Assembly: GCF_032594935.1 (NCBI RefSeq)
Contig: NZ_CP118734.1
Span: 276,001 to 340,000 of the forward strand
Direction: 5' to 3'
Origin: Streptococcus sp. 29892
Lineage (GTDB): Bacteria > Bacillota > Bacilli > Lactobacillales > Streptococcaceae
DNA length: 64,000 nt
Shown here: in pieces, positions 8,486 through 17,467 of the stretch
Numbering within the stretch: the first letter of the stretch is position 1
How the letters are laid out: each line of letters starts with the position of its first letter
Position numbers and translations under genes: made by a program
The notes under the pieces: model-generated
What the model was told of the DNA's origin: nothing
Databases searched by the model: none
The model's input: the letters and a program-made list of their open reading frames with translations, nothing else

Positions 8486-8500
8486 AATTTTCAGAAAGTT
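8486..8500. promoter_or_regulatory. CodY box at the ilvB promoter
   Basis: AATTTTCAGAAAGTT matches the CodY consensus at 14 of 15 positions and ends 3 bases before the -35 hexamer. This is the expected position for repression of ilv genes when BCAA and GTP are plentiful. Confidence 0.75.
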
Positions 8501-8503
8501 TTC

Positions 8504-8532
8504 TTGACATTCCAATTCCTTGTGATATTATA
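8504..8532 (+). promoter_or_regulatory. ilvB promoter
   Basis: TTGACA at 8504-8509, then TATTAT at 8526-8531 (16-nt spacer). The start codon is 36 bases further, leaving no room for a classical attenuator. Confidence 0.8.
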
Positions 8533-8566
8533 GTAGATAACACACTTGCAGAGAGGAGGAATATTC

Positions 8567-10270
8567 GTGCAAGAATTCCAATTAGACCAACCACGTTCAG
8601 GGTCTTATCTAATCTTAGACACCTTGCATCAACTGGGGGTTGACCTAATTTTTGGTTATCCAGGTGGCGCAGTTTTGCCGTTATACGATGCTATTTATCA
8701 GTATGAGGGTATCCAACATATTTTGGCGCGACATGAACAAGGGGCAGTTCACGAGGCAGAAGGTTATGCCAAATCATCAGGAAAGGTGGGCGTAGCCATT
8801 GTCACATCTGGTCCAGGCGCAACGAATGCCATTACAGGTATTGCGGATGCTATGGGTGATAGCGTACCCTTGTTGGTCTTTACAGGTCAAGTAGCTACAC
8901 GGGGGATTGGTAAAGATGCCTTCCAAGAGGCCGATGTCTTGGGTATGACCATGCCCATTACTAAATATAATTATCAGATTCGAGATACTGCCGATATTCC
9001 TCGTGTCATTACAGAGGCACTTCATATCGCGACGACTGGCCGCCCTGGTCCGGTTGTCATTGACGTTCCAAAAGATATTCAAGAGAGAATAGTTGATTTT
9101 TATCACGATCCAACTGTTCAACTCCCAAGTTATCAACCGACAGTTGAGCCAAATGGTTTACAGGTCAAGAAAGTATTGAAACAGCTTAGTCAGTCCAAGC
9201 AGCCAGTTATCCTTGCTGGTGGAGGAGTTAACTACGCGGATGCTAATCAGGAACTGATTGCCTTTGCAGAACGCTATCGGGTCCCTGTTGTGTCTACCTT
9301 ACTTGGTTTGGGAGCTATGCCTATCCATCATGAATTAGCATTAGGTATGGGTGGCATGCATGGTTCCTACGCAGCCAATATGGCCATGAATGATGCAGAT
9401 TACATTATCAATATCGGTGCCCGTTTTGACGACCGATTGACAGGTAATCCTCTCACCTATGCACCCAATGCCTTAGTTGCCCATATTGATATCGACCCAG
9501 CTGAAATTGGTAAGGTTAAGAAAACAGCCATTCCTGTCGTGGGAGATGCCAAGGCAACTCTGCAAGCTCTTCTCAAGCTGGACCCAGTAGAAACAGATTA
9601 CGCTGACTGGACTGCTCAGGTCTTAGAAAATAAACGCAGAGCACCGTTCTGGTATGAGGAAGATAAAACTGTCATCAAACCGCAACAAGCGATTGAGATA
9701 ATTGGTCAGTTGACAAAGGGTGACGCCATCGTCGTAACGGATGTTGGTCAACACCAGATGTGGGCTGCTCAATTCTATCCATATAAGCATGCCCGCCAGT
9801 TGGTGACATCAGGTGGCATGGGAACCATGGGCTTCGGTATTCCAGCAGCTATTGGTGCCAAGTTAGCCAATCCAGACAGGGAAGTTGTCTGCTTTGTTGG
9901 GGACGGTGGTTTCCAGATGACCAACCAGGAATTAGCCATTCTCAACGGCTATGGTGTACCGATTAAGGTGGTTCTGATTAACAACCACTCGCTCGGCATG
10001 GTCCGTCAGTGGCAGGAGTCCTTCTATGACAAACGTCGTAGCCAGTCTGTCTTTGATGCGGAGCCAAATTTCCAGCTGCTAGCGGAAGCCTACGGAATTG
10101 CCCATTACAGTTTTGACAATCCAGTCACCCTGGCTGAAGATATGAAAGTTATTTTGGAAGACAAGCCTATGTTGATTGAAGTGCATATTTCCAAAGCAGA
10201 ACACGTTCAACCAATGGTGCCAGCTGGCAAGAGCAATGCAGAGATGTTGGGGGTGAAGTTCAATGCGTAG
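8567..10270 (+). CDS. ilvB: Acetolactate synthase large (catalytic) subunit
   Basis: 567 residues from GTG 8567, 7 bases after a strong AGGAGG; a TTG at 8546 lies upstream of that site and is rejected. It condenses two pyruvates, or pyruvate with 2-oxobutyrate, in the first common BCAA step, using ThDP, FAD and Mg2+. Visible motifs are the N-terminal GYPGGAVLPLYDA with RHEQGAVHEAEGYA (activating glutamate), IGARFDDRLTG in the FAD region, and GDGGFQMTNQELAI to INNHSLGMVRQWQ (ThDP/metal motif, GDG to NN). First gene of ilvBN(C), with an 8-base overlap to ilvN. Confidence 0.97.
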   Translation: MQEFQLDQPRSGSYLILDTLHQLGVDLIFGYPGGAVLPLYDAIYQYEGIQHILARHEQGAVHEAEGYAKSSGKVGVAIVTSGPGATNAITGIADAMGDSVPLLVFTGQVATRGIGKDAFQEADVLGMTMPITKYNYQIRDTADIPRVITEALHIATTGRPGPVVIDVPKDIQERIVDFYHDPTVQLPSYQPTVEPNGLQVKKVLKQLSQSKQPVILAGGGVNYADANQELIAFAERYRVPVVSTLLGLGAMPIHHELALGMGGMHGSYAANMAMNDADYIINIGARFDDRLTGNPLTYAPNALVAHIDIDPAEIGKVKKTAIPVVGDAKATLQALLKLDPVETDYADWTAQVLENKRRAPFWYEEDKTVIKPQQAIEIIGQLTKGDAIVVTDVGQHQMWAAQFYPYKHARQLVTSGGMGTMGFGIPAAIGAKLANPDREVVCFVGDGGFQMTNQELAILNGYGVPIKVVLINNHSLGMVRQWQESFYDKRRSQSVFDAEPNFQLLAEAYGIAHYSFDNPVTLAEDMKVILEDKPMLIEVHISKAEHVQPMVPAGKSNAEMLGVKFNA

Positions 10271-10739
10271 AATGTTAACAGCAAAATTACGAAATTCATC
10301 AGGCGTCCTCAACCGCTTTACAGGTGTCCTATCTCGTAGGCAAATCAATATTGAGTCCATATCTGTTGGTCCGACAGAAGTAGATGGCATTTCCCGAGTT
10401 ACAGTGATTGTCGATGTGGCAACCATGGACGAAGTGGAGCAAATCATCAAGCAACTCAATCGCTTGATTGATGTGGTCCGTGTCCGCGATTTGACGGATA
10501 TTCCACACTTGGAACGGGAAGTGATCTTGGTTAAGATTGTTGCTCCACCAGCTAAACGGGCAGAAATTTTAGCCATTATCCAACCTTTCCGGGCCAGCGT
10601 TGTTGATGTGGCCCCCCATTCCATTACCATTCAGATGACCGGTGACGGAGATAAGATTGATGCCCTCCTGCGCGTCATTCAGCCTTATGGTATCAAGAAT
10701 ATCGCTAGGACGGGAGCAACTGGTTTCAGTAGAGATTAA
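10263..10739 (+). CDS. ilvN: Acetolactate synthase small (regulatory) subunit
   Basis: 158 residues, sometimes called ilvH. The N-terminal ACT domain reads MLTAKLRNSSGVLNRFTGVL, SRRQINIESISVGPTE and ISRVTVIV; a C-terminal domain follows (LVKIVAPPAKRAEILAI, then IEPYG-like VIQPYGIKNI). It binds valine and confers feedback inhibition and full activity on IlvB. The start overlaps the ilvB stop by 8 bases, so translation is coupled and stoichiometry probably balanced. Confidence 0.96.
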   Translation: MRRMLTAKLRNSSGVLNRFTGVLSRRQINIESISVGPTEVDGISRVTVIVDVATMDEVEQIIKQLNRLIDVVRVRDLTDIPHLEREVILVKIVAPPAKRAEILAIIQPFRASVVDVAPHSITIQMTGDGDKIDALLRVIQPYGIKNIARTGATGFSRD

Positions 10740-10845
10740 TGCTCTTCGAAAACAAACACTATACTGCGTTGAGCTGGCTTGATGAACTCTAGTTCTATCC
10801 TCGCCTTCCTCGCCCAGTCTAGCGTTCAATTTCTTTGAGTATCCA
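10740..10845 (+). repeat. Possible degenerate interspersed repeat between ilvN and ilvC
   Basis: The 140-base gap begins CTCTTCGAAAACAAAC and later has AACTCTAGTTCTATCC. The order CTCTTCGAAAAxx to AGTTCTATC is reminiscent of short interspersed repeats common in pneumococcal-type genomes. I cannot align it to a consensus here. No terminator is evident, so ilvC is probably read through from ilvBN. Confidence 0.35.
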
Positions 10846-10870
10846 AACTACAAATAAAAAATAGAAATGA

Positions 10871-11900
<1,030 letters not shown>

Positions 11901-11902
<2 letters not shown>

Positions 11903-11923
11903 AACAGTCCAGTGGACTGTTTT
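11901..11923 (+). terminator. Terminator after ilvC
   Basis: Perfect stem AAAACAGTCC / GGACTGTTTT with a 3-nt loop, overlapping the ilvC stop codon. Its A/T flanks could work in either direction. Confidence 0.75.
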
Positions 11924-11926
11924 AGC

Positions 11927-11952
11927 CCTCGCCTAAAAACGAGAAAGCGAGG
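11927..11952. repeat. Conserved-loop hairpin, copy 1
   Basis: Stem CCTCGC / GCGAGG around the 14-nt loop CTAAAAACGAGAAA. Same loop pattern as copies at 11997, 12030 and 58586. Confidence 0.75.
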
Positions 11953-11996
11953 CAGTTGAAGTGGAGTGAAAGAGTCTGGGGATAGACTCTTTCAGC

Positions 11997-12024
11997 TGGT
12001 CGCCTAGAAATGTGAGAGCGACCA
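11997..12024. repeat. Conserved-loop hairpin, copy 2
   Basis: Stem TGGTCGC / GCGACCA around loop CTAGAAATGTGAGA. The outer stem bases differ from copies 1 and 3 but remain fully paired. Confidence 0.75.
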
Positions 12025-12029
12025 TACGC

Positions 12030-12055
12030 CCTCGCCTGAAAACGAGAAAGCGAGG
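12030..12055. repeat. Conserved-loop hairpin, copy 3
   Basis: Stem CCTCGC / GCGAGG around loop CTGAAAACGAGAAA. With its flanks it is a near-duplicate of copy 1, about 103 bases away. Confidence 0.75.
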
Positions 12056-12208
12056 CAAGTCCGGGGGTCTAATTGACACTTGTTGTCGCAAGCTTTATCT
12101 CCAATCTATAGCAGTTCCCCTAGAAATAGGTGGTTGGAAAAGCTTTTGCTTCCCTATCCTATTTTGAAGTTAGGGAGTTTTGGAAAAGTTTAGTAGACAA
12201 GACATATT

Positions 12209-12235
12209 AAAGAGCTGGTGGGGCCAGCTCTTTTG
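12209..12235 (+). terminator. Terminator in the ilvC-ilvA interval
   Basis: Perfect 10-bp stem AAAGAGCTGG / CCAGCTCTTT with loop TGGGG, then T and G. No gene ends near it on plus, which suggests a non-coding transcript or a second safeguard for ilvC. From 12236 to 12411 I see no further gene or structure. Confidence 0.7.
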
Positions 12236-12411
12236 ACCGTCTATTTATGTTATAGTCCTTCAATAGATAATATTTGCTTTCTTCGGATCCCTGTGTCTAA
12301 GTGTAACTCGATCCATCATTAGAGAGGTTACTTTGACCCACTCAAGGAAGAATACTATAGCTAAAAAGTTCGGCATTTGACCTAAATATATAATATTATT
12401 TTAAATATGCG

Positions 12412-12449
12412 TATAATTGTTAGTATTATTTTGAAAATACTGGTACAAT
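12412..12449 (+). promoter_or_regulatory. Putative ilvA promoter region with weak CodY-like sequence
   Basis: Two candidate -10 hexamers: TATAAT at 12412-12417 and TACAAT at 12444-12449 (preceded by TGG). ATTATTTTGAAAATA between them matches the CodY consensus at about 11 of 15 positions, which is marginal. Confidence 0.4.
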
Positions 12450-12477
12450 ATGATTATAGAAAGAAATTAGTGCAAAT

Positions 12478-13728
12478 ATGATTACAGCAAAAAATGTAGA
12501 GCAGGCCTACGAAGTCTTAAAAAGAGTTGTCGTTCGAACGCCATTAGATTACAGTCGCTACTTATCAGAAAAGTACGGAGCCACCATCTATATCAAGCGT
12601 GAGAATGAGCAACGCGTTCGTTCATTTAAAATACGAGGAGCCTACTATGCCATTTCTCAATTATCCGATGAAAAAAAGGCGCTAGGTGTGGTCTGTGCTT
12701 CTGCCGGCAACCATGCCCAAGGTGTTGCCTATACTTGTCAAGAAATGCAGATACCAGCAACCATCTTTATGCCTATTACAACACCACAGCAAAAGATTGG
12801 ACAGGTTCGTTTCTTTGGCGGTGACTATGTAGATATTCGTTTAGTGGGTGATACTTTTGATGAATCTGCTCAGGCAGCACAGGATTATACTACGGAGAGT
12901 GGCAAGACCTTTATCGATCCCTTTGACGATGACCATGTTCAGGCGGGTCAAGGAACGGTTGCTTATGAAATAATAGAAGAAGCCCAGGAACAGACCATTA
13001 GTTTTGATCAAATCCTCGTGCCAGTGGGAGGCGGCGGTTTGATTGCAGGTGTGTCTGCCTACCTCAAAGAACACGCGCCTGAAATCAAGATTATCGGCGT
13101 TGAAGCTAACGGGGCTCGTTCTATGAAGGCAGCCTTTGATAAGGGACGTCCTATCAAATTGGCGAGCATTGATAAGTTTGCGGATGGGATTGCCGTTCAA
13201 AAGGTTGGTGCTAGAACTTATGAAGTGGCTCGCAAGCATGTCGATAAGTTGGTTGGTGTTGATGAGGGTTGGATTTCAGGTACCATTTTGGACCTCTATT
13301 CAAAACTCGGGATTGTAGCTGAGCCAGCAGGTGCAGCGACTGTGGCAGCTTTAGAAGTCATCAAAGATAAGATTAAGGGGCAGACTATCTGCTGTATTAT
13401 TTCAGGTGGCAATAATGACATTAACCGTATGCCGGAGATGGAAGAGCGTGCCCTTATTTATGAAGGGATTAAACATTACTTTGTAGTGAATTTCCCGCAA
13501 CGACCGGGTGCCTTGCGTGAATTTGTAAATGATATTTTAGGTCCAAATGATGATATTACTCGCTTTGAGTACATCAAACGTGCCAATAAAGGTACAGGTC
13601 CAGTCTTGATCGGGATCGCCCTGGGCAATAAGGAAGACTACGTCCAATTCCTTTCTCGCTTAGAAGATTTCGATCCTCAGTATATCAATCTTCATGAGAA
13701 TGATTCTCTCTATAAGATGCTTGTTTAG
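12478..13728 (+). CDS. ilvA: Threonine deaminase (biosynthetic)
   Basis: 416 residues, the shorter Gram-positive form with a single C-terminal regulatory domain. It converts threonine to 2-oxobutyrate with PLP, the committed step to isoleucine. The PLP lysine lies in RSFKIRGAYY, the asparagine loop in SAGNHAQGVA, and the phosphate-binding glycines in VPVGGGGLIAGV. The ACT-like domain begins about residue 330 (YFVVNFPQRPGALREFV). The ribosome site is weak (AGAAAG). It has its own promoter and lies 575 bases from ilvC. Confidence 0.95.
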   Translation: MITAKNVEQAYEVLKRVVVRTPLDYSRYLSEKYGATIYIKRENEQRVRSFKIRGAYYAISQLSDEKKALGVVCASAGNHAQGVAYTCQEMQIPATIFMPITTPQQKIGQVRFFGGDYVDIRLVGDTFDESAQAAQDYTTESGKTFIDPFDDDHVQAGQGTVAYEIIEEAQEQTISFDQILVPVGGGGLIAGVSAYLKEHAPEIKIIGVEANGARSMKAAFDKGRPIKLASIDKFADGIAVQKVGARTYEVARKHVDKLVGVDEGWISGTILDLYSKLGIVAEPAGAATVAALEVIKDKIKGQTICCIISGGNNDINRMPEMEERALIYEGIKHYFVVNFPQRPGALREFVNDILGPNDDITRFEYIKRANKGTGPVLIGIALGNKEDYVQFLSRLEDFDPQYINLHENDSLYKMLV

Positions 13729-13737
13729 GAGGAAATG

Positions 13738-14643
13738 ATGGCTCTTGGTTCAATTATTTTTATCATTAGTTTCTTATTTGTTGTATTGCTTACCTTGGTT
13801 TTGGTTGTGTCGGGGCTATATGTGGTCAAACAGCAGACAGTTGCCATTGTAGAGCGGTTTGGGAAGTACCAAAAGACTTCTACCTCTGGTATTAACTTTA
13901 AAATCCCCTTTGGTGTAGATGTGATTGCGGCCCGTATCCAATTACGGATGCTACAGAGTGAGATTGTGGTAGAAACCAAAACACAGGACAATGTCTTCGT
14001 GACTATGAATGTGGCTACGCAGTATCGTGTCAATGAAAATAATGTCACAGATGCCTACTACAAACTCATGCATCCAGAGGCTCAGATTAAATCCTATATT
14101 GAAGATGCCTTGCGGTCATCAGTTCCGAAGTTGACCTTGGATGAACTCTTCGAGAAGAAAGATGAAATAGCCCTTGAAGTACAAAAGCAGGTGGCGGAAG
14201 AAATGTCGACCTACGGTTATGTTATTGTCAAGACCTTGATTACCAAGGTTGAGCCAGATGCCGAGGTTAAGCAATCAATGAATGAAATCAACGCAGCTCA
14301 GCGGAAACGGGTTGCGGCCCAAGAATTGGCAGAAGCCGATAAGATTAAAATAGTCACTGCTGCTGAAGCAGAAGCTGAAAAAGACCGCCTACACGGTGTG
14401 GGGATTGCCCAACAAAGGAAGGCAATTGTAGACGGACTAGCAGACTCTATTCGTGAACTGAAAGAGTCTAACATCAGCATGACAGAAGAGCAGATTATGT
14501 CTATCTTATTGACCAACCAATACTTGGATACATTAAATAATTTTGCGCAAGGAGGTAATCAAACAATCTTTTTACCAGCTAATGCTGGCGGAGTGGAGGA
14601 TGTACGTACACAAATATTGTCTGCTCTCCAGGTTAAAAATTGA
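13738..14643 (+). CDS. SPFH/Band 7 (stomatin-prohibitin) membrane protein, HflC/QmcA-like
   Basis: 301 residues from the second of two adjacent ATGs. AGGAGG at 13727-13732 is only 2 bases from the first ATG and 5 from the second. It has one N-terminal membrane helix (IIFIISFLFVVLLTLVLVV), the SPFH domain (VVKQQTVAIVERFGKYQKT to VKTLITKVEPD), then a coiled-coil with EAEAEKDRLHGVGIAQQRKA. Family members form oligomeric membrane rings and organise microdomains or modulate FtsH-type proteolysis. The ribosome site overlaps the ilvA stop, so it may be partly co-transcribed with ilvA. Confidence 0.85.
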   Translation: MALGSIIFIISFLFVVLLTLVLVVSGLYVVKQQTVAIVERFGKYQKTSTSGINFKIPFGVDVIAARIQLRMLQSEIVVETKTQDNVFVTMNVATQYRVNENNVTDAYYKLMHPEAQIKSYIEDALRSSVPKLTLDELFEKKDEIALEVQKQVAEEMSTYGYVIVKTLITKVEPDAEVKQSMNEINAAQRKRVAAQELAEADKIKIVTAAEAEAEKDRLHGVGIAQQRKAIVDGLADSIRELKESNISMTEEQIMSILLTNQYLDTLNNFAQGGNQTIFLPANAGGVEDVRTQILSALQVKN

Positions 14644-14663
14644 GTAAAATCCGAACATTTTAC

Positions 14664-14692
14664 TTGACAATTCAAGGCAATTTGTATTATAC
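14664..14692 (+). promoter_or_regulatory. Promoter of the 69-residue HTH-like gene
   Basis: TTGACA at 14664-14669 followed by TATTATACT; the best -10 is TTATAC at 14687-14692 with a 17-nt spacer. A strong, near-consensus promoter. Confidence 0.75.
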
Positions 14693-14726
14693 TAAATTGC
14701 ACGAATAAATTGGAAAGGGGTTCCTA

Positions 14727-14936
14727 ATGACTAGTTACGAAAAAGTTGCCGCTGTTGTCGGCTGGGTACGCGAAAAGAAAATCACTGGCTACCGTATCAG
14801 CAAGGAAACAAATGCTCGTGAGATGTCAGTTATCGCTCTTGCACAAGGACGCGCTAAAATTGACAACATTTCATTTGCGACTGCCTTGGGGTTGATTGAC
14901 TTTTACGACAAAAACCACAAGAAATTTGAAAACTAA
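14727..14936 (+). CDS. Small putative helix-turn-helix protein
   Basis: 69 residues with an AAAGGGG ribosome site, a near-consensus promoter and its own terminator, so it is a real independent gene. The middle reads GYRISKETNAREMSVIALAQ then IDNISFATALGLIDFYD. It resembles the scanning and recognition helices of Cro/C1-type small regulators, but the family is not certain. No membrane segment. A small DNA-binding regulator is my best guess; function unknown. Confidence 0.7.
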   Translation: MTSYEKVAAVVGWVREKKITGYRISKETNAREMSVIALAQGRAKIDNISFATALGLIDFYDKNHKKFEN

Positions 14937-14965
14937 TCTAAATCTTAGTATTTAGACAATTTGAT

Positions 14966-14992
14966 GAGAAGACGTCAGGTCTTCTCTTTTTT
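14966..14992 (+). terminator. Terminator after the HTH-like gene
   Basis: Perfect stem GAGAAGAC / GTCTTCTC, loop GTCAG, then TTTTTTG. Confidence 0.9.
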
Positions 14993-14994
14993 GT

Positions 14995-15031
14995 TACAAA
15001 AAAACTTACCAGCAGGTGAATGCTGGTAAGT
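14995..15031 (-). terminator. Terminator of the amino-acid ABC operon (minus strand)
   Basis: Read on minus: ACTTACCAGC / GCTGGTAAGT with an 8-nt loop and then TTTTTTTG, just beyond the ATPase stop. Confidence 0.85.
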
Positions 15032-15038
15032 GAGGTGT

Positions 15039-15782
15039 TTATCCAAGGAAACGTTGCAGGAATTCGCGGGTGCGTTCTTCTTGTGGGTTTTCAAAGATTT
15101 GTTGAGGTGTGCCTTCTTCGGCGATGACACCCTTATCCATGAAGATAACACGATCAGAAACATCGCGGGCAAATTCCATTTCGTGAGTAACAATCACCAT
15201 GGTTAGACCAGACTTGGCCAAATCCTGCATGGTTTTGAGTACTTCACCGACCATTTCTGGGTCTAGAGCAGAAGTTGGTTCATCAAAGAGAATAACTTCG
15301 GGATCTACAGACAGAGCACGGGCAATGGCAACACGCTGTTTTTGACCACCAGAGAGTTGGCTTGGTTTGGCCTGCCAGTATTGCTCAGTCATACCGACCT
15401 TGTTGAGGTTTTCTTTGGCGATTTTCTCAGCCTCTGCACGATCGCGTTTCAATACAGTGGTTTGTGCTACGATGGCATTTTCCAAGACATTGAGGTTGTT
15501 AAAGAGGTTGAAGGACTGGAAAACCATGCCTAGTTTTTCGCGATAGGTGGTCAAATCATAGCCTTTGGCCAAGACGTCTTGACCGTGGTAGAGGATTTGT
15601 CCTTCGGTTGGTGTTTCCAAGAGGTTGATGGAACGGAGGAAGGTTGATTTTCCAGACCCCGAAGAACCGATGATGGAAATCACTTCCCCTTTTTCAACTG
15701 TCACAGAAATGTCCTTTAGGACCTGGTTTTGTCCATAGGATTTCTTTAGGTTTTTAATTTCAAGAATTACATTATTAGTCAT
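15039..15782 (-). CDS. Polar amino-acid ABC transporter ATPase (GlnQ-like)
   Basis: 247 residues from ATG 15782, preceded by GAGGTG; the longer frame to 15848 lies inside the permease gene and is rejected. Motifs: Walker [11 protein letters not shown]-loop, signature [15 protein letters not shown], Walker [15 protein letters not shown] and the H-loop IVTHEM. This is the PAAT (polar amino acid) subfamily. It overlaps the SBP-permease gene by 8 bases and is its energising subunit. Confidence 0.93.
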   Translation of the reverse strand: MTNNVILEIKNLKKSYGQNQVLKDISVTVEKGEVISIIGSSGSGKSTFLRSINLLETPTEGQILYHGQDVLAKGYDLTTYREKLGMVFQSFNLFNNLNVLENAIVAQTTVLKRDRAEAEKIAKENLNKVGMTEQYWQAKPSQLSGGQKQRVAIARALSVDPEVILFDEPTSALDPEMVGEVLKTMQDLAKSGLTMVIVTHEMEFARDVSDRVIFMDKGVIAEEGTPQQIFENPQEERTREFLQRFLG

Positions 15783-17340
15783 GAGGCACCTCGATTTGCA
15801 TTTGGTTGGCACCAGTTGTATAGGTGTCTGTGTCAAAGCGTTTTTCAACTGCGCGCAAGATGCGGGTCACAGTGAAGGTCAAGATAAAGTAAATGATGGC
15901 AATGACGGTAAAGGTTTGGAAGTACTGGTAGGTTTGTGTCGCCACAGTATTTCCTGAGAAGTACAATTCCACAACGGAGATAACGTTCAATACAGATGTA
16001 TCCTTGATGTTGATGACAAACTCGTTACCAGTTGCTGGCAAGATATTGCGGATAACCTGCGGAAGAACAATCTTGCGCATGGTTTGGTTGTGGGTAAAGC
16101 CAAGAGCTGTTGCAGCTTCAAATTGTCCCTTATCAACGGCGAAGATACCACCGCGGACAATTTCACTCATGTAGGCACCGGTATTGATGGATACGATGAA
16201 GATGGCAGCCAGGGTGCGGTCAAGGTTAAGACCGAAGGCTTGGGCAGTACCGTAGTAGATAACCATAGATTGTACAATCATTGGCGTGCCACGGAACACT
16301 TCGATATAGATATTGATCAACCAACCGAGAACTTTTTGACCGATAGCAAGAGCCTTGTTGGCTGCTTTTGGAGCGGTACGGAAGACACCAATTAGAAGAC
16401 CAATAAGGGTACCGATGACAGTTCCTAAGATAGAAATCAGCAAGGTCATTCCAGTGCCACGAAGTAATTGTTGCCAGTTGTTAACGATGATATTCCACAC
16501 TTGTGCAAAGAAGCTTGGTGTTTCCCCTTCGCTGGCTTCTTCAACAGGCTGGTTTTCAATCATATTGTCCATAAGTGCAATTTGGTCGTTCTCCGAAAGA
16601 GTAGCTAGTACTTCATTGACCTGGCTGATGCGAGCATCGTCTTTACGCATACCGACAGCAATAGTCACGTCCTCAGCATTGGTTTCAAAATTATCCGTTA
16701 ATTCGACCATCTTGAATGCCTTGTTGGCTGCTTCGGCTGTACGACCTTCTGGACGCTCCGAAACGTAGGCATCAATAATACCAGCTTCTAGTGCTTGACG
16801 GATTTGAGAGAAATCTCCCATGGCAGTTTGTTTGTCTGCTCCTTGGATTTGGTCGATTAAGTCGTAGAGGTAGACACCTTGCTGGGCAGTGATTTTTGCC
16901 CCAGCAAATTCAGCCAAACTAGTCGCCTTAGCATACTGGCTGTCTGAGCGAACAACCAAGGTTGGAATAGATGTATAGTAGCTGTCTGAGAAAGCAATTT
17001 CTTTCTTACGTTCTTCGGTTGGGCTCATACCAGCGATAATCATGTCAATCTTGCCAGAAGTAAGGGCAGGAACCAGACCTTCCCACTTGGTTTTAACAAC
17101 TAGCAACTCTTTATCCATAGATGCTGCGATTTTTTTTGCAATCTGGACATCGTAACCGTTGGCAAATTGGTTGGTTCCTTCAATCGGAACTGCTCCGTTA
17201 CTGTTATCCTCTTGGGTCCAGTTAAATGGAGCGTAGGCTGCTTCCATTCCTACCCGGAGGTATTCATCTGCTTTAACACCGGTTGCCATGGAAAAAACAG
17301 CAATCAGTGTTAGCAGAAATATACTAAGTTTATGTTTCAT
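15775..17340 (-). CDS. Amino-acid ABC transporter substrate-binding protein fused to permease
   Basis: 521 residues starting 7 bases after AAGGAG. Residues 1-24 are a signal peptide ([16 protein letters not shown]). About 25-255 form a family-3 solute-binding domain ([42 protein letters not shown]-like). About 290-510 are a PAAT permease ([52 protein letters not shown]). The fusion tethers the receptor to the channel, as in several streptococcal glutamine/glutamate or arginine importers. Substrate not determinable. The operon is this gene plus the ATPase. Confidence 0.93.
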   Translation of the reverse strand: MKHKLSIFLLTLIAVFSMATGVKADEYLRVGMEAAYAPFNWTQEDNSNGAVPIEGTNQFANGYDVQIAKKIAASMDKELLVVKTKWEGLVPALTSGKIDMIIAGMSPTEERKKEIAFSDSYYTSIPTLVVRSDSQYAKATSLAEFAGAKITAQQGVYLYDLIDQIQGADKQTAMGDFSQIRQALEAGIIDAYVSERPEGRTAEAANKAFKMVELTDNFETNAEDVTIAVGMRKDDARISQVNEVLATLSENDQIALMDNMIENQPVEEASEGETPSFFAQVWNIIVNNWQQLLRGTGMTLLISILGTVIGTLIGLLIGVFRTAPKAANKALAIGQKVLGWLINIYIEVFRGTPMIVQSMVIYYGTAQAFGLNLDRTLAAIFIVSINTGAYMSEIVRGGIFAVDKGQFEAATALGFTHNQTMRKIVLPQVIRNILPATGNEFVINIKDTSVLNVISVVELYFSGNTVATQTYQYFQTFTVIAIIYFILTFTVTRILRAVEKRFDTDTYTTGANQMQIEVPHD

Positions 17341-17361
17341 AATGTCTCCTTAATAAATAAT

Positions 17362-17391
17362 ATTATTCCATTTTATTAAAAATTCTGACAA
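17362..17391 (-). promoter_or_regulatory. Putative promoter of the amino-acid ABC operon
   Basis: Minus-strand TTGTCA (plus 17386-17391) and AATAAT (plus 17362-17367) with an 18-nt spacer. The -35 sits in ATTTGTCAGAATTTT, which matches the CodY consensus at 11 of 15, a marginal score. Confidence 0.45.
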
Positions 17392-17433
17392 ATTTCAATC
17401 TCCTTGTACCATGAAAGGAAGTTTTTTTTATGG

Positions 17434-17439
17434 TATAAT
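17434..17439 (+). promoter_or_regulatory. Extended -10 of uppP
   Basis: TGGTATAAT immediately upstream; ATG at 17468 with AAAGGAG before it. Confidence 0.65.
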
Positions 17440-17467
17440 AATAAGACTTGATATAAAGGAGTGTAGT

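Larger units (their letters stand above)
11924..12208. other. Hairpin-rich non-coding region between ilvC and ilvA
   Basis: No ORF is supported here. The stretch has three hairpins of a conserved-loop family (11927-11952, 11997-12024, 12030-12055). Another perfect 10-bp hairpin lies at 11967-11994 (TGAAAGAGTC / GACTCTTTCA). A weaker stem CCCTA / TAGGG lies near 12153-12176. A terminator follows at 12209. The density of stems ending in a terminator would fit a small non-coding RNA, but no promoter for it is obvious. Confidence 0.5.
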
